From Candidatus Freyarchaeota archaeon (GTDB taxonomy: Archaea; Asgardarchaeota; Jordiarchaeia; Jordiarchaeales; Jordiarchaeaceae), in contig JAUQZE010000027.1 of assembly GCA_030587365.1 (NCBI GenBank), positions 186,001 to 250,000 on the forward strand: a stretch of DNA of 64,000 bases. Direction: 5' to 3'. Both the position numbers and the translations under genes were made by a program. Below are positions 24,945 through 35,263 of the stretch, piece after piece (the first letter of the stretch is position 1; each line of letters opens with the position of its first letter). The notes below the pieces were generated by a model. It was given only the letters and a program-made list of their open reading frames with translations, did no database searches and had not been told where the DNA came from.

Positions 24945-25678
24945 CCTTCTTTATAATTTTATACATTTCTTGAAATCCTAGTTTAAAATCATCATTAAGT
25001 TTATTGAAAAGAATTACAACATCATCCAAATTTTCTTCAGATGGAAGTATTACAGACGGTGGTTCTACGTTATCCTCTCTTCGAGTAATACAATTCACTC
25101 TAAGACCAGTTATGTAATCTGTCCCGTTTATTACTACTAATTCTTCATACTTGTGGTGAGCAGATAACTCATCCAATTCTTTTTTCGTTTTGTAGATAAC
25201 TCGCAAACCAATTCTTTTCGCCTTTTCAAAAGTTCTTGCCAAGTAAAATATCCTCAAAGCTAGTTCGCTTTTCTCTATTTCTTTATTTTTTTCTAAATCA
25301 CTCAAATCAAAAGTTAAGAAATAAACTTTATTGATGTCTACCCACGCTTCGATAGAATAAACGCCCTCTCCTTCAGCACGATCGATACGGACAACGCCGT
25401 GCAAGGAATCTAAGTAATGTTCGTATTCGTGGATAACTGTTTTTTTTATCGAGTTTGTGGGCTTTTAATCTTATTATATGTTGTTTTTGGTGGAATTCTG
25501 TAATTTTAAATCCTGTATTAATTTCTTCATGACCAACTGAACCCTCAGAATAATCACCATAGCCACTACCAAGGCTTTCATCAGACATAATTTTAACTTT
25601 CGGCATAGGTACTTTATGTTTTTTTGATAAACTTTTAATCAAATCTATTGCGTCTTTTGGTTTTATTTTACCATACGT
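24901..25678 (-). pseudogene. Zincin-type metallopeptidase, frameshifted at an A8 run; possible ACG start
   Basis: Two frames join at a run of eight A (T on the plus strand, 25440-25447). The corrected reading gives IIRLKAHKLDKKTVIHEYEH then YLDSLHGVVRID, with HEYEH matching the HExxH zinc motif; either frame alone destroys it. About 258 residues in all. The N-terminus reads KIKPKDAIDLIKSLSKKHKV from upstream of the first usual start (TTG 25642), and an ACG at 25678 follows AGGGG by 7 nt. The C-terminal domain is alpha/beta, without further recognised motifs. The frameshift could be a real mutation, a sequencing error in the homopolymer, or programmed slippage. Confidence 0.6.
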
Positions 25679-26252
25679 ATAATTTCCCCTTCAATTTTTG
25701 TTTTTATCCTCAAGTTTCTGAGGAGCACCATGTATCTTTCATGTTTGCTTATAAACCCCCGGTCTCTTACAAAAACTAGCTAATTTTATGGAGAATTTTC
25801 AAATATTTTTGCAAACATCCTCCGAGACGCCCTTGAGGTGCGGCGGAAAATATGTTTTACTTTTTACCAGTTTAAGAGCAAAAATCAGAAAAAGAAGCCC
25901 GATTCAGATCGAGCAGTGCCAAAGTGGGAACACAGAATTAAAAATTGAAACTTTACAGGCTTACAGCAAACTAAAACTATTTCTTAAGAAAGGAAAAAGC
26001 AACGACTAAAAAATCTAATTATTCACATTACACTATTTATGGATTAAACAGAAAAAAAATTTCTGTCAAATAAATCGAGCCTGCCAAGAAAGAGAATTAT
26101 ACACCTAAGAGAGAACCCAAATGTTTACTCAAGAAAATAGTAGCAACTCCTCACGCCTATTACTATCCATTTGAAGATAGCTTTTAGCTTATCGTAGTTA
26201 CTTATAAAAGCTTCATCTAAGGCTAGCGGGTTTTGAAGTGATTTATCTTGAT
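25679..26252. other. Non-coding stretch, no gene seen
   Basis: AT-rich. A 73-codon plus-strand frame at 25788 has no ribosome site and no family features. It probably carries the promoter of the metallopeptidase gene. Confidence 0.4.
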
Positions 26253-27563
26253 TTATCTGAGTGGGTGTTTAAGCCTTGGGTTCCATTTGACTGCTTCATC
26301 AAAGCGTCTTCTGGCCTCCTCAAATCTCCCAAGCCCATAAAGGACGACGGCTTTATTATTCCATGCCTCAGCAAACTTTGGGTTTATTCTGATTGCCTCA
26401 TCGAAGCATCTCAGAGCCTCCTCAAACCTACCAAGAGCATAAAGAACACCACCCTTATTATACAGGGCGTCAATATGCATCGGATCTATTCTGAGCGCTT
26501 CATCAAGACACTTCACAGCTTTATCAACCCTACCCGTCTGATAAAAGGAAAAACCAATATTATTCCAAGCGTCAGCCTCCACCGGGTTCAATTTTACCGC
26601 CTCATCAAGACACTTCACCGCCTCCTCAAACCTGCCAACACTAACAAGAATAATACCCTTATTAGTCCAAGAAGAAGTGTGCTCCGGGTCTACTTTTAGT
26701 GCCTCATCGTAGCATTTCACGGCTTCCTCAAACCGACCGAGCCCCTCAAGGGCAAAACCCTTATTATTCCAAGCTGTGGCGTGCCTCGGATTTATTCTAA
26801 CTGCTTCATCGTAGCACCTTATGGCTTCCTCAACCCTACCCAGTCTACGAAGGGTAAAACCCTTATTATGCCACGCCTCATCAAAATCCGGGTCTATTCT
26901 AACCGCTTCATCAAAGCATTCCTCGGCTTCCTCAAACATACCAAGTTGAAGAAAAACACCGCCCTTATTATTCCAAACCTCAGCAAGCTCTGGATATACT
27001 CTTATCGCCTCATCGTAGCACTTCACGGCTTCCTCAAACCGGCCAAGCTTATGAAGAGTAAATCCCTTATTAGTCCACGATTGAACATCATCCGGGCATA
27101 TTCTCAGCACCTCATCATAGCATTCTACGGCTTCCTCAAATCTGCCAGACTCAAAAAGAGCGGCGCCCTTATTAAACCAAGCCTGAGCATTCATCGGTTC
27201 TACCCTGACCGCCTCGGAAAGACACTTCACCGCCGCCTCAAACCGGTCCAGCTCAAAAAGAACAACACCCTTATTAGTCAAGGCTGAAAAATGCTCCGGG
27301 TCTATTTTCAGTGCCTCATCGTAGCATTCTAAGGCTTCCTCAACCCTACCCAGTCTCTCAAGGACAAAACCCTTATTACTCCAAGCCCCAGCATGCATCG
27401 GATCTATTTTTATTATCTCTTCGTAGCATTTCATGGCTTCCTCAAATCTGCCAAGATCAAAAAGTTCAGCGCCTCTATCAAGCAGTTTGCTATATTTTTT
27501 AAATGTTTTATTAGCGTCTTTGTCCCGCCGAAACTTTCCCAACACGGAGCTAAACCTCCTCAA
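26253..27563 (-). CDS. Tetratricopeptide-repeat protein
   Basis: 436 residues. After a basic N-terminus of ~35 residues, about 11 consecutive TPR units of 34 residues fill the protein (pattern AWNNKGFALEGLGRFEEAVK then CYDEALKVDP). The repeats are very regular in DNA as well, with a 102-bp period, so they have expanded recently or are kept alike by gene conversion. The repeats also create long open frames on the opposite strand, which are not genes. TPR arrays bind peptides or proteins. No enzymatic domain is attached. It stands alone, near two other repeat proteins. Confidence 0.9.
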   Translation of the reverse strand: MRRFSSVLGKFRRDKDANKTFKKYSKLLDRGAELFDLGRFEEAMKCYEEIIKIDPMHAGAWSNKGFVLERLGRVEEALECYDEALKIDPEHFSALTNKGVVLFELDRFEAAVKCLSEAVRVEPMNAQAWFNKGAALFESGRFEEAVECYDEVLRICPDDVQSWTNKGFTLHKLGRFEEAVKCYDEAIRVYPELAEVWNNKGGVFLQLGMFEEAEECFDEAVRIDPDFDEAWHNKGFTLRRLGRVEEAIRCYDEAVRINPRHATAWNNKGFALEGLGRFEEAVKCYDEALKVDPEHTSSWTNKGIILVSVGRFEEAVKCLDEAVKLNPVEADAWNNIGFSFYQTGRVDKAVKCLDEALRIDPMHIDALYNKGGVLYALGRFEEALRCFDEAIRINPKFAEAWNNKAVVLYGLGRFEEARRRFDEAVKWNPRLKHPLR

Positions 27564-28732
27564 AACCGTTCGCAGAAATATTTTTTCAATCAGTTTTTCT
27601 ATTCTAATGGTTTTAATTTCAATCTCTAAGGAATCTTTTGGGGTCGGTTTCGCTTTAATAAATGTTAACGTCTTTTTTTAGAACACCCTTCGGAAAGATT
27701 AGATGTTCCCGTTTCCGATTTGGGCGACCCTTAAGATTTCTTTTCACATTTTTATGGCTGGTCTCCTCTTATTATCCATTCAAATCCTTATAAAGCCCCA
27801 CTTTTCACTCAAAAATAATGCTTCCCACGGACGCCCCTCTTTCGAATGCAAAAAATGTGTAAAAAGTATTCAAAAAATTACACAAAAAATAACATAAATT
27901 TTTACAGTCCAGCAGCCAAGCCTCCTCACTATTACTATAGTCGGTTAAAAGATATCCAATTATAGCCTGATTCACGCCCGCCACAAGGTTGCTCGGCTCT
28001 CATCTATCCTGCTTCAGGTTACTCACAATCTCATCATCTTATAATAATCACTACTTATGGATATTAAGATATAGTAATGCAACAAACAAGCCACCTCGGA
28101 TTAGTGTCATTAATCCAACAACACCCATTCCCAACTTTTTAAAAAATCTCGAAAGCTTTTAACAGGGGCTACTGTGGCGACATAAAAATGATTGAGGCAT
28201 GGAAGAAAGAGAGAAAAAAGCAGACAAAGATAGAGTGGAATAAGCCCTCAAACACTTCCGTATGATTGAAAACCTGTCCGAAGCAAATTTGAATCCCAAC
28301 CAATTTTTTATCTTGAGAATTTATCCAAAGAAATATGTAATTTTTAACCAATTTTTTACATATTTTTAGCATGCAATACCTTTGCGATTAATCCCCGCCT
28401 TTTTTTACTAGAAAAAGGAACCTCAGTAAAACTCTAAAATGAAAAACAAAAAAAAACGAGATAAATGAAAAAAAGAGAAAAAATCCCCCGAAAATCTAAA
28501 ACAACCCCAAAAAGCAACCCCAAACAGAGGAAAAATTCGCCCCAAAAACAGGCACACCCATTTATAAAGGGAAAAACGCCCCAAAAATCACTTGGATGCG
28601 GCGCAAAAACACGAACCTAACACAAAAAATGTGAAGGAACACCAGAAGAAACAATCTCCCCCCACATACTGGAGTGATAGATTTGAATTCTGGTATAATT
28701 AAAAACTTAATTTGGCAGAGGGATGTGAAGAA
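27564..28732. other. Long non-coding stretch, AT-rich
   Basis: Nearly 1.2 kb without a supported gene. The open frames are under 85 codons and have neither a ribosome site nor a recognisable pattern. The last 300 bases are extremely A-rich. No tRNA, repeat array or inverted repeat was seen. Confidence 0.45.
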
Positions 28733-29821
28733 ATGATTGGGGAACAAGCAAAAAACTGGTACCGGAAGGGCTCCGCTCTACTAGAGATATACCGGAGCGA
28801 GGAAGCCCTAGATTGTTTTAATATGGTCTTGGAACTGGAACCAGAAATGGCGGAAGCCTGGTACAAGAAGGGCGTAGCCCTAGAGGACCTGTCCTTTTAT
28901 GAAGAAGCCTTGGAATGCTACAACAGAGCATTAGAGCTAAAACCAGACCTGGCGGAAGCCCTGCTCAACAAGGGTGCGGTGCTAAACAACATGGGCAGAA
29001 TCGAGGAAGCACTAAACCATTACAAAGAATCCCTAGAGAAGAGGCCAGACAAAGCTTGGCTATGGAACAATAAAGGATACTCCCTACTCGCACTGGGAAG
29101 GTTCAAAGAAGCACTCCACTGCTTTAACAAGGCTCTTGAACTTGAACCCGACAACTCGGATTTCTGCTTCAACAAGGGAATAGTACTAAACGACCTGGGC
29201 AGAAGCGATGAGGCGATAAAATGCCTCGACAGGGTCTTAGAACAAAATCCCCTCCACGAAAATGCACTATGCTGTAAGGCTGATCTACTAGCGGTTCAGG
29301 GTAGAGAAGCCGAGGCGTTAAACTGCTACTATAAATTAATAGTCGTAAACCCCTTCTCCGAAAAAGCCCTGCACAACATAGGGGTAATTACGCACAAACT
29401 ATACGGGGCCGAGGAAGCCCTAAAATATTTCAATAAGGTTCTGGAACTGAATCCCAGTGAAGCATTAGTCTGGGTCAACAGGGGATTATGCTTGTACGAG
29501 TTGTACCAGTTCGAGGAAGCCCTGAAGTGCTTCGATGAGGCTTTAAAACTGGAACCAGACTTCGCAGAAGCCTGGTACAAAAAAGCCCTAGCCCTATTTC
29601 TCCTAAGCAGATTCCGTGAAGCCCTCCAGAGCTGCGAGGAAGCACTAAGATTCAAACCAGACCACGAGGAAGCATGGTACTGCAAGGGAAAAATCCTAAT
29701 CGAACTAGAGAAGCTTGAGGAAGCCAAAGAGTGCTTTTTCAAAACTCTAGATTTGGATCCCAAGCATAAAAGGGCGAAGGAAGCCTTAAGACAGGTTGCC
29801 GTAATGCTCCGCGGAAAGTGA
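28733..29821 (+). CDS. Tetratricopeptide-repeat protein
   Basis: 362 residues, about ten TPR units from near the N-terminus (AWYKKGVALEDLSFYEEALE then CYNRALELKP). Less regular than the other TPR protein, so an older array. ATG 28733 follows GAGGG by about 10 nt; TTG 28712 would add seven residues that overlap this site. It faces away from the other TPR gene across a 1.2-kb gap. A scaffold or partner-binding role is the family expectation; the partner is unknown. Confidence 0.88.
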   Translation: MIGEQAKNWYRKGSALLEIYRSEEALDCFNMVLELEPEMAEAWYKKGVALEDLSFYEEALECYNRALELKPDLAEALLNKGAVLNNMGRIEEALNHYKESLEKRPDKAWLWNNKGYSLLALGRFKEALHCFNKALELEPDNSDFCFNKGIVLNDLGRSDEAIKCLDRVLEQNPLHENALCCKADLLAVQGREAEALNCYYKLIVVNPFSEKALHNIGVITHKLYGAEEALKYFNKVLELNPSEALVWVNRGLCLYELYQFEEALKCFDEALKLEPDFAEAWYKKALALFLLSRFREALQSCEEALRFKPDHEEAWYCKGKILIELEKLEEAKECFFKTLDLDPKHKRAKEALRQVAVMLRGK

Positions 29822-30016
29822 TGCAGGAATGAATAATAAAGAGAAACAAAAAATAATAATGAATAGGAGTACCGAACCATTCCCAACATAAAACTATAAA
29901 TGTCTGAGCAATCCTAACAATAACACAAAAACAGTTAACGCGAATTACGATGACACAATGCAAATATCAATATAAAATGAAGTATTTGGATTAGCGAGCA
30001 AGTTAAAATTCTAGTT

Positions 30017-32506
30017 TTAGAATACAATTTTTCTAATATTTTTTACAGGATTTATATCTTCAGCCGGATCTGTTGGCGTTTGAACCACAGCCATCTTATA
30101 GACAAGATTAAAATCTGCAATGATTAGTCCCTCCTTTCCTTTTTCTATTTCGCATAGCCTGTAACTAGCATCCCCTTTTTCTTTACATCCTTCATGTTCC
30201 AAAGTCTTAAAATATTTATTATGAAGTTGACCGTATATCGAAGTTCCGCCATAGAGAGCGGCATTAGATATTATGACATAGGATGGGCTGCTTGTAACAT
30301 GAGTGTGAGCATCCATGTGAAACCTATCAACAGCTGGATTAAAAGAGGGAACAAATACCATATCTACTCTTCCCCTCAAAAAACGGATGAAATTACCAAA
30401 ATCCCGGCAAATAAGTACTGCAAACTTCCCAAACCGGGTCTCATAAGCGTATATCAAGTTTTCCCCAGATACCATCCTTCTCTGCTTCGTTATTACCGAA
30501 TCTTCAAAGTCCGAGGGCTTGATTTTCAACTGGGTTGGTACATCTTCATCAGAGTCCAAAATTAATCGACAAAGATTATGATTTTCTTTATCATAGTAGC
30601 TGCCAGGAATTATTATCATACCCACACATCGGTTCTTTATCTCACACAACCAATCCTCGCAAACACAAAGTTCTGGCAAGCATACAATGTTCGCCCCCTC
30701 ATCCTTTGCTATTTTGAGAGCTTTTAGAACCTTCGCTTTCGTAGCTTCTTTATCTTTTATTACTGGTGGGAACGAATCGGTTAATAATTCAAAATCAAGT
30801 TGCACTGTCGCAATCCTTACAATCTCCTTCTCCCTCTTTGAGATGAAAACATCTTTAATTCGTGGAAATTCAATATTATTCTTCAAATCATCAAAGACTT
30901 CTGATATAACCCTTATCTTTTCCTCTGCGTCCATACTCTTAGTTGTCTCAATTTTACCGCGAATTTCAGCCTTTTTTTCTGATGATGGTATATACTCACA
31001 GAACTCGGAGATCTTCGCCGCCAACCCTTCCAATCCAACCTCTAATGACAGATAGTTAAGGATAGATAGTTGCCTCGCCTTTTCACTAGTCTCCAATCCG
31101 AGGGCCTCAAGGGGAGAGCCTCTTGCCTCTAGACATATTGCCCTCGCTTTCTCTTTAACCTCTGTTATTATACTCGTTATTCTCTGGTCAATTATTGGAA
31201 GCCCCCTCTTGACTATTTTAGTTGCTCCCGGTGCCTTTTCTTTTGTGGATTCCAAGAGTTCCGCAGCACGGTCACAGTAACGCCTATAAACTTGGAGACC
31301 ATGTTGCATGGTCTCCAAGTCCGATTCCTTCAGCTTCCGAGTTTCTCTCAGGGCGTTTGCGAGGTTTTCCACAGCTTCAAGGAGCTTACCGGCACTTTCT
31401 GAACCTCTCGACGCCGCTTTTGCCTCAGCAATATACTTCTGTACCACAGCTTCAGCCTCTTGCTTCCCAAAAGTAATCATATAGAACGAACGGTAAAACG
31501 GAAGACAGAATTCAGCAGGATTGGGATAAGATTCCTCAGCTGATGACTTTTCAAAAAATTCCAGAGCCTTTTCTAATTCTTCTCTGAACTTTTCTTCACT
31601 TTCCGCCACAGTTGCTCTAAAAATAGACGCCCAGCCCAGAGAATTATTTGCATACGCCCTCACATCGCTGTCTTCGTCCTTTGCCAGCCTAATTAGGTCT
31701 TCCCAGGCCTGTTTCTTGTCCTCTTCTGGTATATGCGGAAACGCGTGAACCAACGCTTCTGCCGCGTCCCGCCGTGCTTCACACTTTTCGTCCTGTGTCA
31801 GCTGGTGTAGATCTTCCCATGCCTGCTTTCGGTTCTCTTCTGGTATATGTTGATATGCTTTACCCAACGAGAATGTCGCGAACCACCGTACATACTTGTC
31901 TTCGTCCTTTGCCAGCCTAATTAGGTCTTCCCAGGCCTGTTTCTTGTCCTCTTCTGGTATGTGCTGAAACAAGTAAATCAACGCTTCTGCCGCGTCCCAC
32001 CGTACAGTGCTTTCTTTGTCCTCTGTCAGCCTAATTAGGTCTTCCCATGCCTGCTTTCGGTTCTCTTCTGGTATATGCGGAAACGCTTCACCCAGCGCTT
32101 TTGGCACGTACAAACGTGCAAGGCTGTCTTCATCCTTTGTTAACTGGTGTAGGTCTTCCCAGGCCTGTTTTCTATTCTCTTCTGGTATGTGTGGAAACGC
32201 TTCACCCAGCGCTCTTGCCGCGTATGACCATGTAAGGCTGTCTTCGTCCTTTGCCAGCCTAATTAGGTCTTCCCAGGCCTGTTTCTTGTTTTCTTCTGGT
32301 ATATGCTGAAACGCGTAAATCAACGCTTCTGCCGCGTCCCACCGTACGAGGCTGTCTTCATCCTTTGTTAACTGGTGTAGGTCTTCCCAGGCCTGTTTCT
32401 TATCTGGGAGGACTGCAAAATTATAGCCGATTAGTTTTAATGCCTTTCTACGTTCTTCGCTTTCGCTGCTTTTGATTTTTATGTGAATCTTGTCCTGATT
32501 TACCAA
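30017..32506 (-). CDS. HEAT-repeat protein with C-terminal nitrilase (CN-hydrolase) domain
   Basis: 829 residues. Residues ~10-290 hold seven HEAT-type repeats of exactly 38 residues (DEDSLVRWDAAEALIYAF, HIPEENKKQAWEDLIRLAK), nearly identical in DNA with a 114-bp period. Residues ~290-560 form a helical linker region. Residues ~565-829 are a CN-hydrolase: strand IVRIATVQLDFE, catalytic Glu in NIVCLPELCV, and the nucleophilic Cys in KFAVLICRDFGNF. The expected Lys is probably in the segment before RRMVSGENL. Nitrilase-fold enzymes cleave C-N bonds of amides or nitriles. TTG 32506 has GGTG 7 nt upstream. The sensor-like repeats with a hydrolase suggest a defence or stress effector; that is inference. 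Confidence 0.85.
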   Translation of the reverse strand: MVNQDKIHIKIKSSESEERRKALKLIGYNFAVLPDKKQAWEDLHQLTKDEDSLVRWDAAEALIYAFQHIPEENKKQAWEDLIRLAKDEDSLTWSYAARALGEAFPHIPEENRKQAWEDLHQLTKDEDSLARLYVPKALGEAFPHIPEENRKQAWEDLIRLTEDKESTVRWDAAEALIYLFQHIPEEDKKQAWEDLIRLAKDEDKYVRWFATFSLGKAYQHIPEENRKQAWEDLHQLTQDEKCEARRDAAEALVHAFPHIPEEDKKQAWEDLIRLAKDEDSDVRAYANNSLGWASIFRATVAESEEKFREELEKALEFFEKSSAEESYPNPAEFCLPFYRSFYMITFGKQEAEAVVQKYIAEAKAASRGSESAGKLLEAVENLANALRETRKLKESDLETMQHGLQVYRRYCDRAAELLESTKEKAPGATKIVKRGLPIIDQRITSIITEVKEKARAICLEARGSPLEALGLETSEKARQLSILNYLSLEVGLEGLAAKISEFCEYIPSSEKKAEIRGKIETTKSMDAEEKIRVISEVFDDLKNNIEFPRIKDVFISKREKEIVRIATVQLDFELLTDSFPPVIKDKEATKAKVLKALKIAKDEGANIVCLPELCVCEDWLCEIKNRCVGMIIIPGSYYDKENHNLCRLILDSDEDVPTQLKIKPSDFEDSVITKQRRMVSGENLIYAYETRFGKFAVLICRDFGNFIRFLRGRVDMVFVPSFNPAVDRFHMDAHTHVTSSPSYVIISNAALYGGTSIYGQLHNKYFKTLEHEGCKEKGDASYRLCEIEKGKEGLIIADFNLVYKMAVVQTPTDPAEDINPVKNIRKIVF
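31660..32400 (-). repeat. 114-bp tandem repeat inside the HEAT/nitrilase gene
   Basis: About seven copies of a 114-bp unit. Shared blocks such as TTCGTCCTTTGCCAGCCTAA recur at distances that are multiples of 114 (for example 31671 and 31899). Each encodes one 38-residue HEAT repeat. Confidence 0.85.
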
Positions 32507-32653
32507 CCCTCTACACCTTCTACTATAATATTAGTCTAACTTGAAATTCTTTCTATTATGTATTCAGTATTAATTTAATAGAAAAGAATACTTGAGTGGA
32601 AAATGGGAAGAAAGAGTGGCTTGCTTTAAACCTTTATGTAGTAGCTACCCCAA

Positions 32654-32742
32654 TTATATTCCTTCCCAAAAACTTGGATTTATTCTTTTTGCTTCATAGT
32701 AGCATCTTCTAGCTTCATCAGAAAGAGAGCGACGCGTAAGAC
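32654..32742 (-). pseudogene. TPR-repeat fragment
   Basis: The minus strand reads RRSLSDEARRCYYEAKRINP, then SFWEGI and a stop. The segment EARRCYYEAKRINP matches the second helix of the TPR units in the neighbouring genes. It is one repeat with no start and is probably the tail of a deleted TPR gene. Confidence 0.45.
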
Positions 32743-32767
32743 TTCAAGCTAAGTCGCTGATAGTAAG

Positions 32768-35263
32768 CTATGATTCCTTCTTTGATTCCAGTGAGGCGAG
32801 TATTCTTTCGAGTTCTTGGGCATCTTGGTTTTCTTCCTCACTGCTCTGAGGTAGTTCAACCTGTTCCTCTGACCCCTTTGTTTCCAGTGATTCTTTTACA
32901 CCTTCCTTGAACTCTTTCCACTCTTCCTCGTATATTCTGGGGTGATATGTTTTGTTGTGTTTCTCTATTTCTTTCGAGGTGAGGTTTTTAATCTTGTGGT
33001 TGAAGGTTCTGACTCTGAAGGGGTGAGGGTATCCTGATGTTCTCATTACGGCTTCTCTGGGGGGTTGTGAAACCAGATGCTTGCTCTGCGCCTCCTCATC
33101 CTTCCGAATCCCGAGTTCCAACTCCAGGAACTCCTTCTCCGACGCGGACTGGAAGCTGAGCTGAAAAACCACGTAGGTGGCGCAGTTCGCGAGAACCACC
33201 TTGGAGACAGCGGGATCCTGGCAGGCTACTATCACCCCCTCTCCCTTCCCCCTCTCGACGGTGATCATGTCCTCTATGGCGGTGGTGTCTCCGCTGGTTT
33301 TGCGGTTATAAATGTCGGGAACAAGAAAGCGAGCATCGTCAATCACGAGGAGGTGCTGAAGCGTGGTGGTGTTCTGACGCTTGAGCCCGGCCTGAAAAAC
33401 CTGAAGCGTGAGGACTCCCAGGATAATCTGGACAGCGTCTTTTGTTCCGCCCGCCGCTAGGAAGGGTCCGAGGTCCACTACTACTACTTTGTTTAGGAGG
33501 TCTTCTAGGGGTATGTTGGTTTTCTTGGTGTCGAAGACTTTTTGCAATTCGCCGCTCCTGAATATTTCGAGCCGGCTCTTGAGTGCGAGGACGGTGTTCT
33601 CCACGAAGGTGTAGGTGGCCTTGTTTCGCGCGGAGTAGTTGTCCAGGCTCTGGAAGAGTCCCTCAAAGCTCCTGAGGGAAGGATTCTTAATAACTTCGGG
33701 TAGGGTTTCTCCCAGTACTCGGGACATCTGGGGGCTGAATTCGGAGTTTTCGCCGAAGTAGTTTTCGAGGATTTCTGTGAGGAAGCCGAGGAGTTTTCTT
33801 GAGTATTCTCCGGGTTCTATTTCTCCGGGGTCGAAGAGGTTTATTCTGAGGGGAGCGTAATCTGCTCCGGGGCATAAAATTAGGACCCTCTCCTTGATTT
33901 CGGGTATGGAGGCTAGGGATGCGAGTTGTCCCTTGGACTCGAATATGAGCATGGGTAGAGTGGGTTTCTTTTCGAGAAGCCTTCTTAGTAGGAGTGCGAG
34001 GAAGAATGTTTTTCCTGAGCCCGGTTTTCCCAGTACGGACATTCCCTTGCAGAGTTCGTCGGGGTTTAGTGTGCAGGTGTATACTTCGCGGTCTTTGTGC
34101 AGAACAAGGGCTATGGGAATATCTCTCATGTAGTCGAATACGGTGTTGGGTGGAATCTCGAACTCGGCCTGGGTTACGGATTTGAGTCCAGGTAGGGGGT
34201 TTTCGGGTAGGTGGATTAGGGCGGCGAGCCTGGTCGAGGGCATATCAGCGGTCTTTCCAACGGAACGCCTAGTCGCTATGCTGTCCAGTTTTTTGAGGAT
34301 TTTTCTTCCGCTGAGGATTTTGATTTCCGGTCCGTAGAGTGGTCCGCTGTAAACTGTGGTTAGGATGTGGCTTACCTGTTTGGCTTTGATCTGGGCTTCA
34401 TGTTCGGTCTGTGTGGTTAGGACTACGTAAGCGGAGACTTTCCAGTATCCGGTGGTTTTTCCAAGACGGTTTTCTATCTGGTCGGTGTACCAGTCGGCGA
34501 GCTCCATCTGCTGGGGTACGGTCAGTCTCTCCCCCTGTTTCTGCTTCACTCTTTCTTTTCTTACGCGGGGTTTCCTCCTCCTCTTACAGTGAACTATGAG
34601 TCTTGCGTCTACACCGTTATCCATAAGGCTGTCTATGAGCATGTCTATCTGGGTCGCTCCCTCCCTTGGCATGAGCTCCACGGCGTTTTTCAGGTGTACC
34701 AGGCTGAGGTGTCTTTCCTCCTGCTCGTCCTGTATGCTTAGGGATTGTTTTAGTTTTTTTATGAGGGCTTTCTCTGTGTGGGTTAGGGGTTTTACTATTA
34801 GGGGGATTTCCTGGAATTCTACGGGTTGTACTTCTATTCCGGAGTAGTTGGTTTTGAGGCTGGTTTTCAGGGCTTGGAGGTTTGTCCAGGCTTTGTTGAA
34901 GGCTTCATCCATGTTTCTCTGGGTGTGGTGGGTGTAGAATATTATGGATACCTCGTCCTTTTGGGTGTGGATTTCGTAGCTTGCTTCGCTTGTTTCTCCC
35001 TCCCAGAGAGAGGTTAGGTGCTGGAAGGTGTATGTTACTGCTCCTTCGAGGTCTTTTCGGGTTCCTATTCTCTGGACCTGTTTCACTTCTCTGGGTATGC
35101 TGGTTATTCTTAGGGCGCAGGTGAAGGTTGTGCGGAGGCGTTTGGTGAAGAAGCCTCTGGCCAGTATCCCGGACTGCCTGCCTAGGAGGAAGTGTAGATC
35201 AATCATTATGGAGACGGTGATGATTGCTACCGCTATCACCAAGAAATAGTCTAGACTGGACAA
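32768..35263 (-). CDS. VirB4/HerA-type ATPase with N-terminal membrane anchor
   Basis: About 831 residues. A hydrophobic helix (residues ~5-27, VIAVAIITVSIMIDL) is followed by a ~380-residue region and then a HerA/VirB4-type motor: Walker A GKPGSGKT (near 412-419), Walker B LLVIDDARFL (near 640), and a downstream VIVACQDPA motif. Proteins of this plan power DNA transfer or conjugation in archaeal plasmids and integrated elements. TTG 35263 is chosen because GGAGG is correctly spaced for it, whereas ATG 35272 directly abuts GGAGG. Codon use is more GC-rich than its neighbours. No relaxase or other conjugation gene accompanies it, so it may be a leftover of an element or a single-gene system. 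Confidence 0.75.
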   Translation of the reverse strand: MSSLDYFLVIAVAIITVSIMIDLHFLLGRQSGILARGFFTKRLRTTFTCALRITSIPREVKQVQRIGTRKDLEGAVTYTFQHLTSLWEGETSEASYEIHTQKDEVSIIFYTHHTQRNMDEAFNKAWTNLQALKTSLKTNYSGIEVQPVEFQEIPLIVKPLTHTEKALIKKLKQSLSIQDEQEERHLSLVHLKNAVELMPREGATQIDMLIDSLMDNGVDARLIVHCKRRRKPRVRKERVKQKQGERLTVPQQMELADWYTDQIENRLGKTTGYWKVSAYVVLTTQTEHEAQIKAKQVSHILTTVYSGPLYGPEIKILSGRKILKKLDSIATRRSVGKTADMPSTRLAALIHLPENPLPGLKSVTQAEFEIPPNTVFDYMRDIPIALVLHKDREVYTCTLNPDELCKGMSVLGKPGSGKTFFLALLLRRLLEKKPTLPMLIFESKGQLASLASIPEIKERVLILCPGADYAPLRINLFDPGEIEPGEYSRKLLGFLTEILENYFGENSEFSPQMSRVLGETLPEVIKNPSLRSFEGLFQSLDNYSARNKATYTFVENTVLALKSRLEIFRSGELQKVFDTKKTNIPLEDLLNKVVVVDLGPFLAAGGTKDAVQIILGVLTLQVFQAGLKRQNTTTLQHLLVIDDARFLVPDIYNRKTSGDTTAIEDMITVERGKGEGVIVACQDPAVSKVVLANCATYVVFQLSFQSASEKEFLELELGIRKDEEAQSKHLVSQPPREAVMRTSGYPHPFRVRTFNHKIKNLTSKEIEKHNKTYHPRIYEEEWKEFKEGVKESLETKGSEEQVELPQSSEEENQDAQELERILASLESKKES

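Noticed and set aside
25788-26009. 73-codon plus-strand frame
   Set aside because: No ribosome site, no conserved pattern, AT-rich surroundings.
26238-27502. Long plus-strand frames opposite the TPR gene
   Set aside because: They are mirror frames of the 102-bp repeats on the minus strand and have no ribosome sites or family features.
28169-28747. Two minus-strand frames of 61-67 codons before the second TPR gene
   Set aside because: Low-complexity aromatic-rich readings from A-rich DNA; no start signal.
32007-32309. Repetitive plus-strand frame opposite the HEAT gene
   Set aside because: Shadow of the 114-bp HEAT repeats.
31660-32400. CRISPR array
   Set aside because: The regular repeats encode HEAT units in one continuous reading frame; no short repeat-spacer pattern occurs anywhere in the window.
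33077-35249. Several plus-strand frames opposite the VirB4/HerA-type gene
   Set aside because: Caused by the GC-rich codons of the real gene; none has a start signal or a recognisable product.
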